From positions 22,441,686-22,505,685 of the forward strand of contig OZ022261.1 of assembly GCA_963978905.1 (NCBI GenBank): a stretch of 64,000 nucleotides of DNA, given 5' to 3'. Positions 32,436 through 44,888 of this stretch are shown here, piece by piece; the stretch's first letter is position 1, and each line of letters opens with the position of its first letter. Made by a program: the position numbers and the translations under genes. The notes beneath the pieces are model-generated. The model was not told where the DNA came from. It saw nothing but the letters and a program-made list of their open reading frames with translations, and ran no database searches. Source of the stretch: Trichostrongylus colubriformis (taxonomy: Eukaryota > Nematoda > Chromadorea > Rhabditida > Trichostrongylidae).

Positions 32436-33556
32436 CAGGGTGCGGCAAAATTACCCGTGCACCTGAACACTCTGAATTTTTTAAAGTTTCTTAGAAATTT
32501 TCCCGCTTCGTTCGCTTAATTAATGTTTATGAGAATTAAGGAAGTCGTACGGTCTTGAGTACAATATGGTTAGGCGTTTAAAGCTACGAAGTGCCATTAT
32601 CAAACTTAACAAGGCCAGCAAGCAAATGAGAGGTATTGTAATCCTTTCTGTGCTCTGGAGGACGGTATGGAATACAAACGCTACAAGCGATTGAAGACCG
32701 AAGAGGATGGAAAAGAAGAGGGCTTCCCACGACAGCTACGAACCATAAAAATGTGAAACTCGCGAGAAAACAATTAAGAGGAACGTCAGGAGAAAGATGC
32801 GCCACATGGCAAAAGATGTAAGATCAAGAGAAAGGTCGGGCGGCGGCTGGATAGTCAGGAGAAAGCGTAAGAAGCTCCCTCATCGTCCGCGATGCGGATT
32901 CCTGACGGAGAGGATGAAGAGGAGGGGATTGAAAATATGTAGAAGGTTGTTGCAGCAGTTTTCGGTGACACGCCCTCTAGATATCGTGTTCAACGATGAA
33001 AATTTCGCGTTGAATCCAGTCTTCAATTCCCAAAGTGAGAGGATTGTTGGAGACTCGCTCGCCGATGATATGTCAAAGGACTACTTCTTTGAAGAAAGTG
33101 CTGAACAGCCTCAATCCATCATGGTTTGGGAATCCAATTCCCGAGGAAAACTCCACTTGTTTTCGTCGAAGCCGGGGTGAAAATCAACGCAGGGGTTTAC
33201 AAGGATAAACCTGCATGGAGTCCTCAAGCCGTGAGCCGATTCCCACTTCGGAGAAATCTACTGGTGCTTCGACAAGATTCTGCTTCAGCACACAGAGCTA
33301 AGGTGGTCCAGGACTGGCGCGGCGAGCAGCTGCCTGACCTCATCATACACGACAGTGGCCCTCCGGTTCTCCTGATCTTAGCCCGTTGGATTATTGAGTG
33401 AGCCATATCAAAGGAAAAAGCTTACTCTGCCAAGTACCCAAGTTTGGAGTGCTTTGAAGAGGCGCTCTTGAAATGCTGGACGAAATTATTGAACCGTACC
33501 GTAAATTAATGAACCGTGTTACATACGAAGCGTTTGTCGAACGTCTGAAGGACTGA
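32436..33556 (+). pseudogene. Tc1-like transposase, degraded
   Basis: A likely left TIR start, CAGGGTGCGGCAAAATTACC, is at 32437. Helix-turn-helix remnants begin near 32590. From 32797 the frame reads RHMAKDVRSRERS, then FLTERMKRRGLKICRRLLQQ and IVFNDENFAL, where DEN replaces the usual catalytic DEK. PQSIMVWESNSRGK follows; a shift at about 33130 leads to RQDSASAHRAKVVQDWR, with the second catalytic Asp. The third catalytic region is damaged after ILARWI. The ending NRVTYEAFVERLKD is family-like. No right TIR was found; the sequence passes into a repeat A-like segment. Confidence 0.8.
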
Positions 33557-33574
33557 GTAGAGGCTGAAGGCGAA

Positions 33575-33770
33575 GTTTCGGATGGGTGAGGCATGGGACA
33601 AGAAGTAAGAAGCACACATAGTGTGACCAAACAGAATTGCGTTTGCAGGATTCTGAGATCATTTGAAGTGAGACTTTTCTCAACAGAATTTGTATAATAC
33701 TTACGTAGCACCTGTATACGTTGCACCCTCGAATTACGTCACCATAAGAGAAACCACCACGGATCTCCTT
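33575..33770 (+). repeat. Possible repeat A fragment
   Basis: It begins GGATGGGTGAGGCATGGGAC then AAGAAGTAAGAAGC, as in the other repeat A copies. The remainder is too diverged to align by eye. Confidence 0.4.
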
Positions 33771-33779
33771 CACCGAGGG

Positions 33780-36700
33780 ACTTCTCTCGCTGAAGGATCT
33801 CGAGCCGTTAGGCTACGTGGCGCGACCCCAGGTGGCGGATAGGGGGCTAATCGCGGACCAAAAGCCACCATGTACCTGCCCTGAGACGCAGGTGGATCCA
33901 GGGGATGGACTCCCTGTTTCTGCTGCGCTGGGCTGATTCGTACCCTCTGTATCCGTGCAAACGTTTCTTTCATACGTGTGGGGGCGTTCTGTATGGGGCG
34001 GTTGGTATCCTGCATTCGGTCCAGCCAAAAGCTTGCATTCTAACGACTAGGAGGTACATGGGAGGCGGTCCGGGGTCGCCTCCAACAAATAAACCCCATG
34101 TCCACTTCGGGATAGCCTGGCTAACTACCCGGAGTATACCTAGCCCCCACGAAAAAGCCCGGCAAGCTACTCGTGGGTCTCCATCTTGCTGAAAACAGCA
34201 AAAAAAATGGGCCTCATTCCCCTGAACCTGAGGGAGCCCCCAATACGGCAGCGTTGGGTAGGACCGCTCGGGAGAGGCTGCTAGAATCTCAGGGCTACAA
34301 CAGGCTGCCTAAATCGAGAAGGACTAAGATGGCGATCTGTACTTACAACGCACGAACTCTTGCATCGGAAGCGAGTATCGAAGATCTGATGATGCAAGCC
34401 AGGAAGATCAAGTACGACGTCATCGGACTGACCGAGACGAGGAGGCATCGCCCGCTACACGCCGTGTACGAGACTGGTGAAGAACTGTTCCTCGGAACAT
34501 GCGACAGGAGAGGCGTTGGCGGTGTGGGCGTTCTCGTCAACACGCACTTGGCCATGAACATCGATTCGTACGAAAATCTGACAACCCGAATCGGACGTTT
34601 GCGATTGAAAAGATGCGGTTCAATCCCGGCTTTGACCATCTTCGTCGCCTACGCACCAACATCAAGCTACGACGAGGACGAGCTCGAAGCTTTTTATGTG
34701 GAATTGGAGAAGTTCTACAAGGAAGACCACACTTTCTTCAAGGTCATGGTCGGCGACTTCAACGCCAAGATCGGCCCTAGAAGAACGGACAATGAGCTTC
34801 ACATCGGGACTCACGGAACGGAATGGAATGAGCAGGGTGAAAGGCTGTCTGAGTTTATTATGTCGATCAACTCCATCCATGGTTACTCACAGTTCCAGAA
34901 GCCCTCTCATCTGCGATGGACTTGGGAGTCACCCGGTGGACAATTCCATAATGAGATCGATCACGTCATCTTCAATCGAAGGTTTTGCCTGACCGACGTC
35001 GCTGTTGTTCCGAAGTTCTACACGGGATCAGACCATCGACTCATCCGCGCAAAATTCCTCTTTTCGATGCGTGGAGAGAGAGCCGCGAAATTCAAGGAGC
35101 GAAGACTCAAGACAGTCATCAACTGGGAACACTTCGTTTCTCTCGCTGGTGTATGGGAGGATTCCGTTATCGAAAACATCGACGACGAGTACAACCGGCT
35201 CGTTGAGCATCTTCACGATTGTGCCAGGAGGGCAGAGAGTTTGAAAGTCACAAAGAGGCGTCTCTCTTCGGAAACTCTCGAGCTGATACGCCAACGTGGA
35301 GCCGCACGAGCCGCAGGCGATTACCAACTGACATCCGAACTTGCGAAGCGACGCAGAGAGGCGATAAAAGAAGATCTCAAGGAGAGAAGAGCAGCAGTGC
35401 TGGCTGAAGCAGCAGAGGCTGGGAGGAGCATTCGCGATGCCCGCCGCGGCTTCGCCAGTTATAAGACCCAAATGACCGGTCTCCGGCGTCCGGACGGCAC
35501 AGTTACTGCTTCCCGAAGGGCAATGGAGAAGGTCATCTACGACTCTACTCGGATCTCTTCGATAGCCATGTCCAACTGCCTAGGAGCAATCTGAAGCAGG
35601 ATGGATATGTCGTACCATCAGTTCTCCCTTGCAAAATCCGACACGCCATTTCGTCGGTGAAGAATGGTACAGCACCCGGCCCCGACAGGATCAGACCAGA
35701 ACATCTGAAGAATCTTCCGCCAGTTATCGTCAAAACACTGGCTCGACTCTTCACACGCTACCTGTCGGAATGCAAGGTACCCACATCGTGGAAAACTAGC
35801 AGGACTGTGTTGCTGTATAAGAAGGGAGATCCACACGACATCGGCAATTATCGTCCAATCTGCCTGCTGTCTGTAGTCTACAAGTTCTTCACTCGTGTCA
35901 TCTTGAATAGGATCGGTAGAACTTTAGACGAAGGACAGCCATGCGAGCAAGCAGGGTCTCGGAGAGGATTCAGTACAATCGATCACATCCACACGGTCAC
36001 TAGACTTATCGAAGTATCGCGAAAGTACAAGATGCCGTTATGTCTCACATTCATCGATTTGAAGAAAGCCTTCGACTCCGTTTAGACAGAAGCGGTTATC
36101 AAAGCCCTGGGAAACCAGGGTGTGCCTACTCAGTATATAAGAGTACTTCGTGAGCTCTACAGCAACTTCACGACCAGGATCTCGCCATTCTACAAGGAAG
36201 TCATCATCGACGTGAAGAGAGGGGTTCGACAAGGCGACACTATCTCGCCTAAACTATTCAGCGCCGCTCTTGAGAACGTCATGCGTCAACTGGAATGGGA
36301 AGGAATGGGAGTGAAGGTCGATGGCTGGCATCTACACCACCTCCGCTTCGCTGACGACATCGTGCTAATAACACCGACAATCCAGCAAGCGGAACGTATG
36401 CTAACCGATTTCGACTGCGAGTGTGGAAAGATCGGTCTACAGCAGAACCTGACGAAGACGATGTTCATGAGAAACGGATTGGTACCTGACGCCCCATTCA
36501 CGCTCAACGGAACGAACGTCACCGAATGCTTCAGCTATGTGTACCTAGGTCGGGAAGTCAATATGATGAACGACTTAGCACCAGAGCTGAGCAGGAGGAA
36601 AAGAGCGGCATGGGGAGCCTTCAAGACCATCGAGGGAGTAGTGAAGAAGACGAAGAACATCCGGCTCCGCGCCCATCTCTTCGATTCCGCTGTCCTTCCT

Positions 36701-37246
36701 GCCCTAACATACGCCTCAGAGACCTGGACTCTACGTAAGCAGGAGGAGCATGCGGTCGGCGTCATCCAACGCGCCATCGAGAGGACGATGCTCGGAGTAT
36801 CCCGATACACGCAAGTGCAGAGGGGAATCCGGAGTTCCGAACTCCGTCGTCGATCAAAGATCAGGGACGCCGTCGTATTTGCCAAGGAAAAGGTTAGATG
36901 GGCCGGACACGTCATGCGATATCGTGATGACCGTTTGACCAGAGCGGTTACGGACTGGATCCCTCGGGACGTCAAACGAACACCTGGACGACCGCCGGCA
37001 CGATGGTCAGACCTCTTCACGAAAGCTCTGCGCGAAAGGAACGAGACGCTACGTGTCCCTGGAGCCAGAAACGTTCACTGGACTGCTTTGGCTCGCGACA
37101 GGGATGAATGGAGACGTTGCTGGCGCCCGCTCGAGGCTCTCGATGAACAACGGGACGACAGGTGATACAGGTGAAGAGAAACCAAGCGCTTAAGATACTG
37201 AAGTGAGGGAGTTGCTTTGAACTATTCAAAGACGGTCAAGTAACTA
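33780..37246 (+). mobile_element. RTE-type non-LTR retrotransposon, nearly complete
   Basis: A 5' untranslated part of about 390 bp (from about 33780) is followed by an endonuclease-RT open frame and a short 3' tail ending CAAAGACGGTCAAGTAACTA. There are no LTRs, and the short 3' region fits the RTE clade. Exact ends and target duplication were not resolved. Two simple lesions break the coding frame, so the insertion is relatively young. Confidence 0.8.
34173..37168 (+). pseudogene. RTE endonuclease-reverse transcriptase, one frameshift and one stop
   Basis: The APE-like endonuclease occupies residues about 53-295 of the first frame: catalytic-site motifs YNART (58-62), LTETR (86-90), GDFNAK (194-199), EIDHV (261-265) and GSDHR (285-289). 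A one-base deletion near 35535-35540 shifts the frame and gives a false stop at 35592-35594. RT coding continues from about 35540 in the next frame with NGTAPGPDRIRPEHL, YRPICLLSVVYK and FIDLKKAFDSV. A single in-frame TAG lies at 36083-36085. The frame then runs from 36086 to 37165 with GVRQGDTISPKLFS and the catalytic FADDIVLI box, then a C-terminal domain ending in YRDDRLTRAVTDW and PGRPPARWSD. Overall length fits a protein of about 1000 residues. Confidence 0.92.
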
Positions 37247-37774
37247 TAGAAAAGATAACGCGCTCTATTGCGATTGCAACGTTGCCGCGTTGATTGGTTT
37301 TCGTGGTAGGTACATAATTAGTAAGATCAGTGGCTTGTGTCCACCGAACTCACCTTTTCCGCATTTTTACATTTTTAATGTATATGATAAACACTGGCCT
37401 TTGCTTTCGTCAAAAATTTGAATGATGTTACACCAGCTCATTTCTGAAACTGCTCCAAAATTGAACTCATAAAACATTCCTGAGACAGTTTAAGAAATGA
37501 AGAGGGTCGTATGTTGGCTCACTTTTCTGTGTGACGGGACAACGGCCACCTCCAGAAATGGGCAACCGGATGGCTTCCTTGACCGCTCCCATGTTTCCAT
37601 CGACACTTAGGTGAACCGCTCATATTTATGGAATCAGATTTGGTTTACAATCCGACCTTTGCTCAGTGGATCAGTTTTGAATTTCATTCATAGCAGACAT
37701 CAGCACATTGCGATGCAGGTGTCTCACATTATTGGCCGATGTTATGACGATATTGCCTTACAACTAGAAATGCT

Positions 37775-37905
37775 TGAGGTGACTCCTAGACCAGTCTGGC
37801 GCCGCCAACTGACATGAGGATGGAAGGCCTGGGCTAGCACTGACGCGGGTTTTGATCCCTGTACTGGAGTGGGGGTGCGCGTCACCTGTCATTACACCGC
37901 CTCCA
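37775..37905 (+). repeat. SINE-like dispersed repeat, copy 1
   Basis: GGGCTAGCACTGACGCGGGT followed by TTTGATCCCTGTACTGGAGT aligns with the reverse complement of 38475-38610. GGTTTTGATCC resembles a Pol III B box; no clear A box was found. Confidence 0.45.
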
Positions 37906-38474
37906 GCCCAGTTTTTGATATATTGCATCTACTAGGAGGTCAGAGTATGTCATTCTACACGCATGGATCCGCAAGCTCCACCCTGTCCATGCGAGCATTG
38001 ATGGACGAAGCCGTCGTTTCACCGGTTGGACACCGAGCTCAAACGTGTTGCCCATGGAAGTCTGAGTTTTTTGAGTTCTCCATAGAACTTCGACTTTTTA
38101 TGTCGATTCAGTAATGTGGTATCGCAACGGTTCACGTGCAAATCATGCAAAAAAAAACCAAAGTCAGGCAGCGACACAACGTTTCATGGACTCGTCCACG
38201 CTGTTAATGTGGGCGGGGACGCAATTGCTCTGGGGCGGAGCAACGGCGGTTATGTGATGGGGGACGCAATGTAAGAAGGAAGCCAATATCATGGCTCGAA
38301 GGAGCTGAAGACCGCCGCCACTTAGCTCCTTGGTCTTCACGGCTCCGCCCGCGTTATTTCAGTGGTCAAAGCTTTGAAGGCATGTACCTCTGCCAGATCA
38401 TGAGTGGAAGTTCGGGTCCGGTGTCTAATTAAGAAACACAGCATAATTATATGAGTCTAAGAAAAAGTGGGGCG

Positions 38475-38610
38475 GATGTGTTGCAGTGAAATGTGACGAC
38501 CACTACCACTCTGGTACGGGATCAAATCCTGTATCAATGCTCGCCCAGAACATCCATTCTCACGGGCTCGGTCAGTTAACGCTAGAGCCGTCTGAGAGGA
38601 TGAAAGCACT
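38475..38610 (-). repeat. SINE-like dispersed repeat, copy 2 (inverted)
   Basis: The complement reads GGGCGAGCATTGATACAGGA, then TTTGATCCCGTACCAGAGTG and GTCGTCACATTTCAC, matching copy 1. Confidence 0.45.
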
Positions 38611-39329
38611 CACTTGCATCAGCTAGCCATCGCAAGTCATGGTACAGAACAAGTCCTCCCACTACGGTTCTGAATGGAACTAGGATGCGCGGCGCATCCC
38701 AACAAGGGACTTTTAGTGCCAACTTCGTTCTTTATCCATTAAGTAAAACTAAGGTACAAAACTCAGTTTCCTTCAACCTTTTTGGGTAAGCTTGTAGTTT
38801 GAAAGACATAGCACTGACATTTATCCTCATGTGATGTAGTGGTGTGTAATTCCTCAGAGGCGCGGAGGGACTTGACAATATGGCTGTCTGGAAATAGGAG
38901 GTGCTTGTTCAAAGTGAGTTTGAGCACGCGCTACGTAGCACGAAGCATTCAAGTTTCCAATCAGTCATACGTGGTAGTAGTGCGCCACCACGTACGGCTT
39001 CTATCGCTACGCAAGCAAAAGCAAACTCGCCCACCAGTAAGGCAACAAAGAGGACCTACACCTCAGCGCTTGCCAGATTCTTTTTCCGTTCACTGCATCA
39101 CATGATGGTATCCCCATTTTATACAGGCGATCGATTTTGGGGCATCATTTACTTGTCGCAGAGTTCTATCATCTTTACGAATTAGTCAGCAGTAGTGTCG
39201 AGTGGAGGGGAAAAGACGCACACGTAAGGTGCGAAGAGAGGTCATCGAAAACTACTATCTGCGAACAAATATCGAGTATCGAATTAGTAATGAGTTAGGT
39301 AATGCGCAATTTTGTGCATCAGCCAAGCT
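38611..39329. other. No gene recognised
   Basis: Overlapping plus-strand ORFs at 38839-39185 lack family resemblance and splice context. Confidence 0.3.
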
Positions 39330-40370
39330 GGTATACACATATGAAACGCTTCGTCTTCTCTCTCTGCATGTCCGTCCCTTCGTCCGCACGACCGTCCCTT
39401 TGTGTCACGAATTACATGAAAAACAACCCTTGGAGATGGGGTCAAGTTTGGGATGGGTAGGGCAAGGGGCAAGAGGTTAGGAGCCTACACGAACTATGTA
39501 GACTGAGCTCCTTCCACGGTTTGCGGAGCGTGTACTGGAATACTCGGTCCTCAGCCCGAAAATCGCTGACCAACGGTGGAGAAAATGGGTTAAGGTGAGC
39601 GATGGTTTCTGATGACATCGTAAGGGACTGCTCACAGTGGGTATAGCGACCGTGAGGGGACGATGCTAACACTCGGTTCCAACGAGCACAGAGAGTAGAA
39701 AGTATTAGATTGGAAGAGATGACTAACGTCCAAGCTACCTCGAGCACTATTAAGGTGGATGGAGACCCCTCCCCGTCCACCATTGGCGGAGCACGTTACT
39801 CGGATGATGCCTACTGCAAAAACTGGAATTTAGTTCGAGTGTGGTTCAGAGACCGGGAGAAAAGTGGGTGTGGTCAGTAATGACTAACGCTACTGATCCT
39901 ACGAATGACGATAGATAGCAAGGCGCGGGTAAAAAGGAATAAAAGTGAAAGGCGAATGTTGCTCACAAAAAATGGGCCTGCGTCAAGGTGGGCAGAACCA
40001 AAATCGAGAAATACGCAACATGATGAGAGATAGTGCTGAGACTGTAAAAATTCTATCATATATAAGAAGGAGGGAACGGCTGTTGGGCTACAGCAATAAG
40101 TGAATACAACAGCACATTGCAAATTCTATGGAATATAGGTATCGATCGATAGCGATTGATGTTATCGGTTATTGTGTATAGGGCTGGAAATGGTAATGGA
40201 ACTCTACGTCGGGTGGGTGATGCCACAGAGGTGGAAATTCCATAGAGCCACGTAATAGAGATGATGAGCCGTCATGTTTCATGTCAGAGGTGATGGGTAC
40301 TGGGTAGCGTTCACAGAAAAGAACAATTCTGATCGACCTACTGGCCATCATGTCACACGCACAGTAATGT
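39330..40370 (+). repeat. Dispersed repeat A, copy 2
   Basis: Same landmarks in the same order as 2200-3370: ACGCTTCGTCTTCTCTCTCT, GTCACGAATTACATG, GGGATGGGTAGGGCAAGGGG, GTGGTTCAGAGACCG, TGTTGCTCACAAAAAATGGG, and a tail CATGTCACACGCACAG. Diverged but colinear over about 1 kb. Like copy 1, it lies next to a candidate host exon on the minus strand. Confidence 0.7.
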
Positions 40371-40512
40371 GTGCCATATAACTGGTATCGACATAATACG
40401 GTAATCCATGGTCATAAATCCTAATGAGGGGGAGTTGCTGCCCGCCTAGCCAAATCGAACTTTAAAAATTTTTTGAAATCAGCTTGAACAATTGTTGTAA
40501 ACAATCACGTAC

Positions 40513-40691
40513 CTGTAACTGTGTTTCGGATTCAGTGGAAGACATGGCCAAAAGAAGCGAAGTTTGGTGAATTTCACTAGTCCCCAAGTAAGTGCTACCA
40601 GCTTGATACATGAGCCAAAGAAAACCGGCCCTGCTAAGGAGAGTCTCGGCTCGCTCGTGAAAAGAACGTTGAGCAGTGCTGGCAGAGGAAC
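40513..40691 (-). CDS. Candidate membrane-protein exon
   Basis: A 179 nt exon between acceptor TGAATTTCAG and donor CAG|GTACGT. It opens in phase 0 with VPLPALLNVLFTSEPRLSLA and continues through a hydrophobic segment with GPVFFGSCIKLVALTWGLVK, then a basic loop. The LTWGLVKFTK stretch faintly recalls XK-related proteins, but that is not enough for a call. Adjacent exons were not found; repeat A copy 2 lies immediately downstream. Confidence 0.4.
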
Positions 40692-41443
40692 CTGAAATTC
40701 ATTTGAGCAGGTGGACGTACAAATGCCGGAATTTCTCTCTAGAGTTGAAGTGATAATTATGGCTGGATCTGGGCGAAATCGCGTCCAATTTTCGATTGCC
40801 ATTCTCCTCTTCCATAAACGTCGGGAGCATTCTTTCAAGAAATCACAAACACTCAAAACATGGAAAAACCGCATGATGAAGGCCTGTGGCTTCGGATAAT
40901 ACGATAGGTCAACTTCAACGGCTACTACCTTTTGCTAGAAGTTTTCGAGTTTTGAAACTAACATTCGAACCTAAAATTATTTTTGGGGCAATCCATAGGG
41001 ATGGAAAGTTGTTGGGCCTATATTTTGATTCTCGTACTTTGCAAACAAACTTCTATCATAAAAAAGTGATGCAGTGTGGTGACAAGTGGAGCCGTTACCA
41101 CTAGCGTTCTCAGAGAATCAAGTCACATCGATGCCCATCAATGCCCTTCCTATCATTTCTCCGAGCTGGTGTTCGAGGCAGTTTATCCAAGATGCCGCAA
41201 GTCGTCTGTGAACCACCAGGTCAGGTTTTCGAAAACGGTAACTATTCGTGAGGACATATGTTGTAGGATAACATGGCATTTTATAAAACGCGGTAAACAG
41301 ACAACTGCGTTTGCTTCATCATCCTGTTCGCCCAAATGATGTTATAATCTTGAGATTGTAAGTCGCAAATGATTTTAGCGATTAAGGAAATGCACAGCCT
41401 TGTGCACGGTAGCACCCTTCGGCATCATCCTCACATCTACATA

Positions 41444-42165
41444 CAAGGGGTGCCAAAAAAGTAACTTTTCTCTTCCACTTTAAACTCCACATTAGTCGAA
41501 CTTCAGCAAATTCTGACAAGGTATTTCCATCCCCAAATTTAAAAGTACACCTCATACTATCACCAAACTCCGTGAGAGCCCTCTATACGAACAGGATCGG
41601 AAGCTTATTCCGAGTGAATATGATGTGTCACCTCAACTACGAGGTTTCGTCACTCTCGTTCACAGCCTTGCTAAGGCCCGTTCACTCTGGGCACCTGAGG
41701 GATTCATACTGGGTGGTGCCTTTAAGTACACCGTTTTTTTTCAAGGCTCCCAACATCCTTCGTTTCCAAGAGCCAGAACGTGCCATTACCACCGAAACCC
41801 CTCCGGGAGCAGGTTTGAGGCATTAGATCGGATCATAGCAGCCTTGTCCAAGCAGCAAGGGCCCTGTGACTTCCATGATCCGAAGGGCCAATCCTTAGAA
41901 AGCTTCCCACAAAAGACCTACCACGAAACCTTGCTCCACTGTTTTAAGCGGACCTTGATAGTGTAGGTGCACTGAAGCCCGCTTGCGCCGACTGAAGGCC
42001 CCATATTTTTATGAGGGTGGAAGTAGTGAGCTACAGCTTGTTCCTGCTTCTGTAGGAACATTTTTGGAACATTGCCCCAATAGTCTTATCTCTTTCGATT
42101 CCCTGTATTTTGTACAATTTCCGGATGTGAGCCGTGAGCAAAATTACTTACTTTGGCACCCCCTG
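41444..42165 (+). mobile_element. Repeat C, copy 2: TA-flanked TIR element
   Basis: The TIRs are CAAGGGGTGCCAAAAAAGTA at the left and ACTTACTTTGGCACCCCCTG at the right, with TA on both sides (41442-41443, 42166-42167); 722 bp. The features suit a Tc1/mariner-type MITE. Broken ORFs cover most of it, including FEALDRIIAALSKQQGPCDF, but no transposase motif was recognised. The copy at 23803 is more diverged. Confidence 0.75.
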
Positions 42166-42871
42166 TAGTTTCCATGCGGTCATTTGACCATAATCTGCTG
42201 CTTCCCTTCACATCTTATGGTCTCGAAGTGTTGATAGGAAAACACTTTATCTCACAATTCCTAAAGGCATCGTGCAATGTTGTGACTCTATGTTATTTGA
42301 AAGTCGTTGGATATACATACGTGTGCATATGTATACTCTACTGCATCAAAAACCAATACAAAAACGCTGTGTAGAAGTAACGAGCCGTTTGCACTCTTAC
42401 CGTAGAACTTTAACAAATGTTCTTCGCTATTCGATCGAGGTCAGTGAGGGGGTGAGGTATCGTATGAGCAGTGGTGAAATTGTTAAGGGAAGTCGGTTTT
42501 CCAGAGTTAGCGTTGGTTTGTTGGACTGTTTCACCCGTCGCGATCCTTCCGGTAACACGGAGACAGTCTCAGGATGAAGCAGATAAGTGGGCGGAGATCA
42601 GACAGGGTCGGGCAATCAGGAGTATCATGCTCAATTTCGAAATTTCTAAAGGAAGAATTATAAATGTACACTACCAAGCGTCCTTGCGGAAAACCAAAAA
42701 GTTGGCATTGGGAGGCTCACTAAAGCGTTATTCACACATCCGGCCACAACATTGTGGCGACAGGGATACAATAAATAACAATCATTTTCCGTCTCTCTTA
42801 ACCCATTGACGACCGCGGCATTTTTGCTTGTCTGGCGCGTGGGACCGCGCAGGATTTTCCCACGCTCCGCG

Positions 42872-42893
42872 TGTGACACGACGTCGTGTCACA
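42872..42893. repeat. Perfect 22 bp palindrome, copy 1
   Basis: TGTGACACGAC followed directly by its exact reverse complement; contains an AatII-type GACGTC centre. Repeated at 43361-43382 (one central mismatch) and 43405-43426 (perfect). Confidence 0.95.
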
Positions 42894-43360
42894 GGGACAC
42901 CTTTTTTGAGTCGCACAGGGACACCTTTTTTGAGAAGCCATCATTTTTCACCTTTTTGCATTGTGATTAGGTTCTTAGCTGAATATATGATAATATATAC
43001 ACCACATTTGAATTAAGCTTTCTTGTATTAAGCTTTGTTTTAAGCTTACAGGCGAATTATCGCAAGCGATGCGTCAGTTGTTATGAGGGAATGTGCAAGA
43101 TTTAAGGGTGCAAATGCGCTGCATCTCAAGCTAAAAGAGTCTGTATCCGTTCGCAGATGCAGACACTATATGTGTATTGATTGTTTCCAAAATAACTGAT
43201 GGTGATCTACCCCCTGTAAAGAAGCTCAATAATTCAACAACTAAAAGTTATTTTCTTGGACCATGCACTGTGTAGAAAACCTTCATATTTGAGGTATACG
43301 AAATTTAAAAAAAGATCAAACAAAAGTTCAAAAAGAAGCTTAAAATATAAGTTACAAGAC

Positions 43361-43382
43361 TGTGACACGACATCGTGTCACA
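43361..43382. repeat. 22 bp palindrome, copy 2 (one centre change)
   Basis: As copy 1, but with GACATC at the centre. Confidence 0.95.
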
Positions 43383-43404
43383 CGGTCCTACGCGGCCAAC
43401 ATGG

Positions 43405-43426
43405 TGTGACACGACGTCGTGTCACA
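43405..43426. repeat. Perfect 22 bp palindrome, copy 3
   Basis: Identical to copy 1 and 3 bp from the TTAA at the right end of the MITE. Confidence 0.95.
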
Positions 43427-44046
43427 GGTTAAAGGTTAAAGTGATGATTATGGAGAGAGTACAGTGCAGTGTATTGAGCTTATCAAAACCTTATCATTCC
43501 AATAATGACATGGATTTCTGCGCTGATTCATGAGTGATCCTCATCTCTATCATAAGGCCTCAGCAAAACGATTCAAAATCGGAATCCCTTGCTTGGCATA
43601 GTCCTATTATCGACTAGAGAGGAGTCATTAATAATCCCCTTATCAAAGGCGTGTTGTTTTAAAAAAAAGCTATCGTTACTTCTATGCCTAACCCAAGGTT
43701 CACTGCCGTTCAACGAAATCTATCGCCCATCGAATTGTGATAATCGCATTTCATTCGCGTCCTCTGCAGCAGATCCAGAGCAAAAATTCAGGCTTTTACT
43801 CGTCCTCAGTGTGTGATAAGTGAATGATGGGCGACAGAAGAGACATATGCCCGCCGACGCCCACGCCAACACCAACGTGTAGATTTGTGAGCTGCATTAC
43901 GGGTATGCTTGTCGTTTCTCGAAAAAAGAAAAGTTGAATCTTTCACAGACGACGGCTGTGAAAAAGAAATCTACTCAGTTGTACGATTATCTTAATTCTT
44001 TCATTTGAAAAAAAAATGAATCTGGCATCTGTCATGAAATACCCAC

Positions 44047-44239
44047 CTCCTCAAGAGCCAACACAAGACTCTTGGCCAGTCGCGCATAGAAAACGTTCTC
44101 TTCCTCGTATTTCAGTGTTTGACACACATCCACCATCTCGAATATATACACAAATATTGATACACCGGTAAAGAAGAAATATCCGTAGGCGGCAACCACT
44201 GCTACTCTACTGTGGAAGTTTCCCAGAAATTCCGCGATT
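44047..44239 (-). CDS. Candidate membrane-protein exon
   Basis: A 193 nt exon with acceptor ATTTTACAG and donor GAG|GTGGGT, open in one frame for 64 codons. It starts RIAEFLGNFHSRVAVVAAYG, has a hydrophobic helix-like segment YFFFTGVSIFVYIFEMVDV, then an acidic loop (KYEEENVFYARLAKSLVLAL). The frame also stays open upstream to about 44315, where CTACAG could serve instead. The TTAA MITE at 44336 begins just beyond. No family recognised. Confidence 0.5.
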
Positions 44240-44335
44240 CTGTAAAATAATTGGATCATTTTATTTGCCATGTCCATCTCTGTGGATCGGTTCAGCTGCT
44301 GTGGTATTCGCGAGTTCTGTAGGGGTAGACATTAA

Positions 44336-44888
44336 AGACATCATTAGGGGTAATGCGGTAATGGAGAAATCCCTACAAGAAGTCACTCACATGGTAGTCC
44401 TGGGCCTAAGAAGGCTATCTGTGGCGAAATCCCGGTGAAAAAGCGCCCATCCAAGCTGTAGAAACCCTGCAAAACGCCGCAACCATGCAGCGGTTCCGCC
44501 TCTTGGACACAGCGGTCCCGCCTCTCGATGACGTAATTCCCGGTTGATTGGGGTGGGAGCGGCCAAGGAGATGAAGCAGGATCGGGGGTTTTGCGGCGCG
44601 CTTTCGCAGTTTTAGCTTGAAGCTCACTCCAAAAAGTAGATCCTGTCGTATTTCCAAACATTCCCTTGTGTTTACTTGGCAACATGCCAATGGGAAACTA
44701 GATCAGACTACCCGAATCTTGACGGGAAGGTCGTCCGGGTCGAGAATCAATGGTGGGAAGGGGTTCTTATTTCTCGGGTTTTTGGCCATTTCCATCCGTT
44801 TTTTCTCCACTATCCTGTTACTAGGCATCTCGACTTTCATATGCACTATTTCTTTTACTTTTCGTCCGACTTTCCCCTAATGCTGCCT
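44336..44888 (+). mobile_element. TTAA-flanked MITE, copy 2
   Basis: TTAA at 44332-44335 and 44889-44892; tips AGACATCATTAGGGG and CCCCTAATGCTGCCT. Same size and order of sequence as copy 1 at 22510 (TCACTCACATGGTAGTCCTG, GCGCGCTTTCGCAGTTTTAG, GTGTTTACTTGGCAACATGC shared). Confidence 0.88.

Larger units (their letters stand above)
42802..43428. mobile_element. piggyBac-like MITE carrying three palindromes
   Basis: TTAA lies at 42798-42801 and 43429-43432. The tips CCCATTGACGAC and (complement of the right end) CCTGTGACACGAC share an imperfect terminal repeat, and TTAA|CC(C/T) termini are typical of piggyBac elements. The 627 bp interior has no ORF of note. Confidence 0.55.

Noticed and set aside
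40513..40691. XK-related protein (CED-8-like) identity
   Set aside because: Only a short hydrophobic LTWGLVKFTK stretch is suggestive; too little to name the family.
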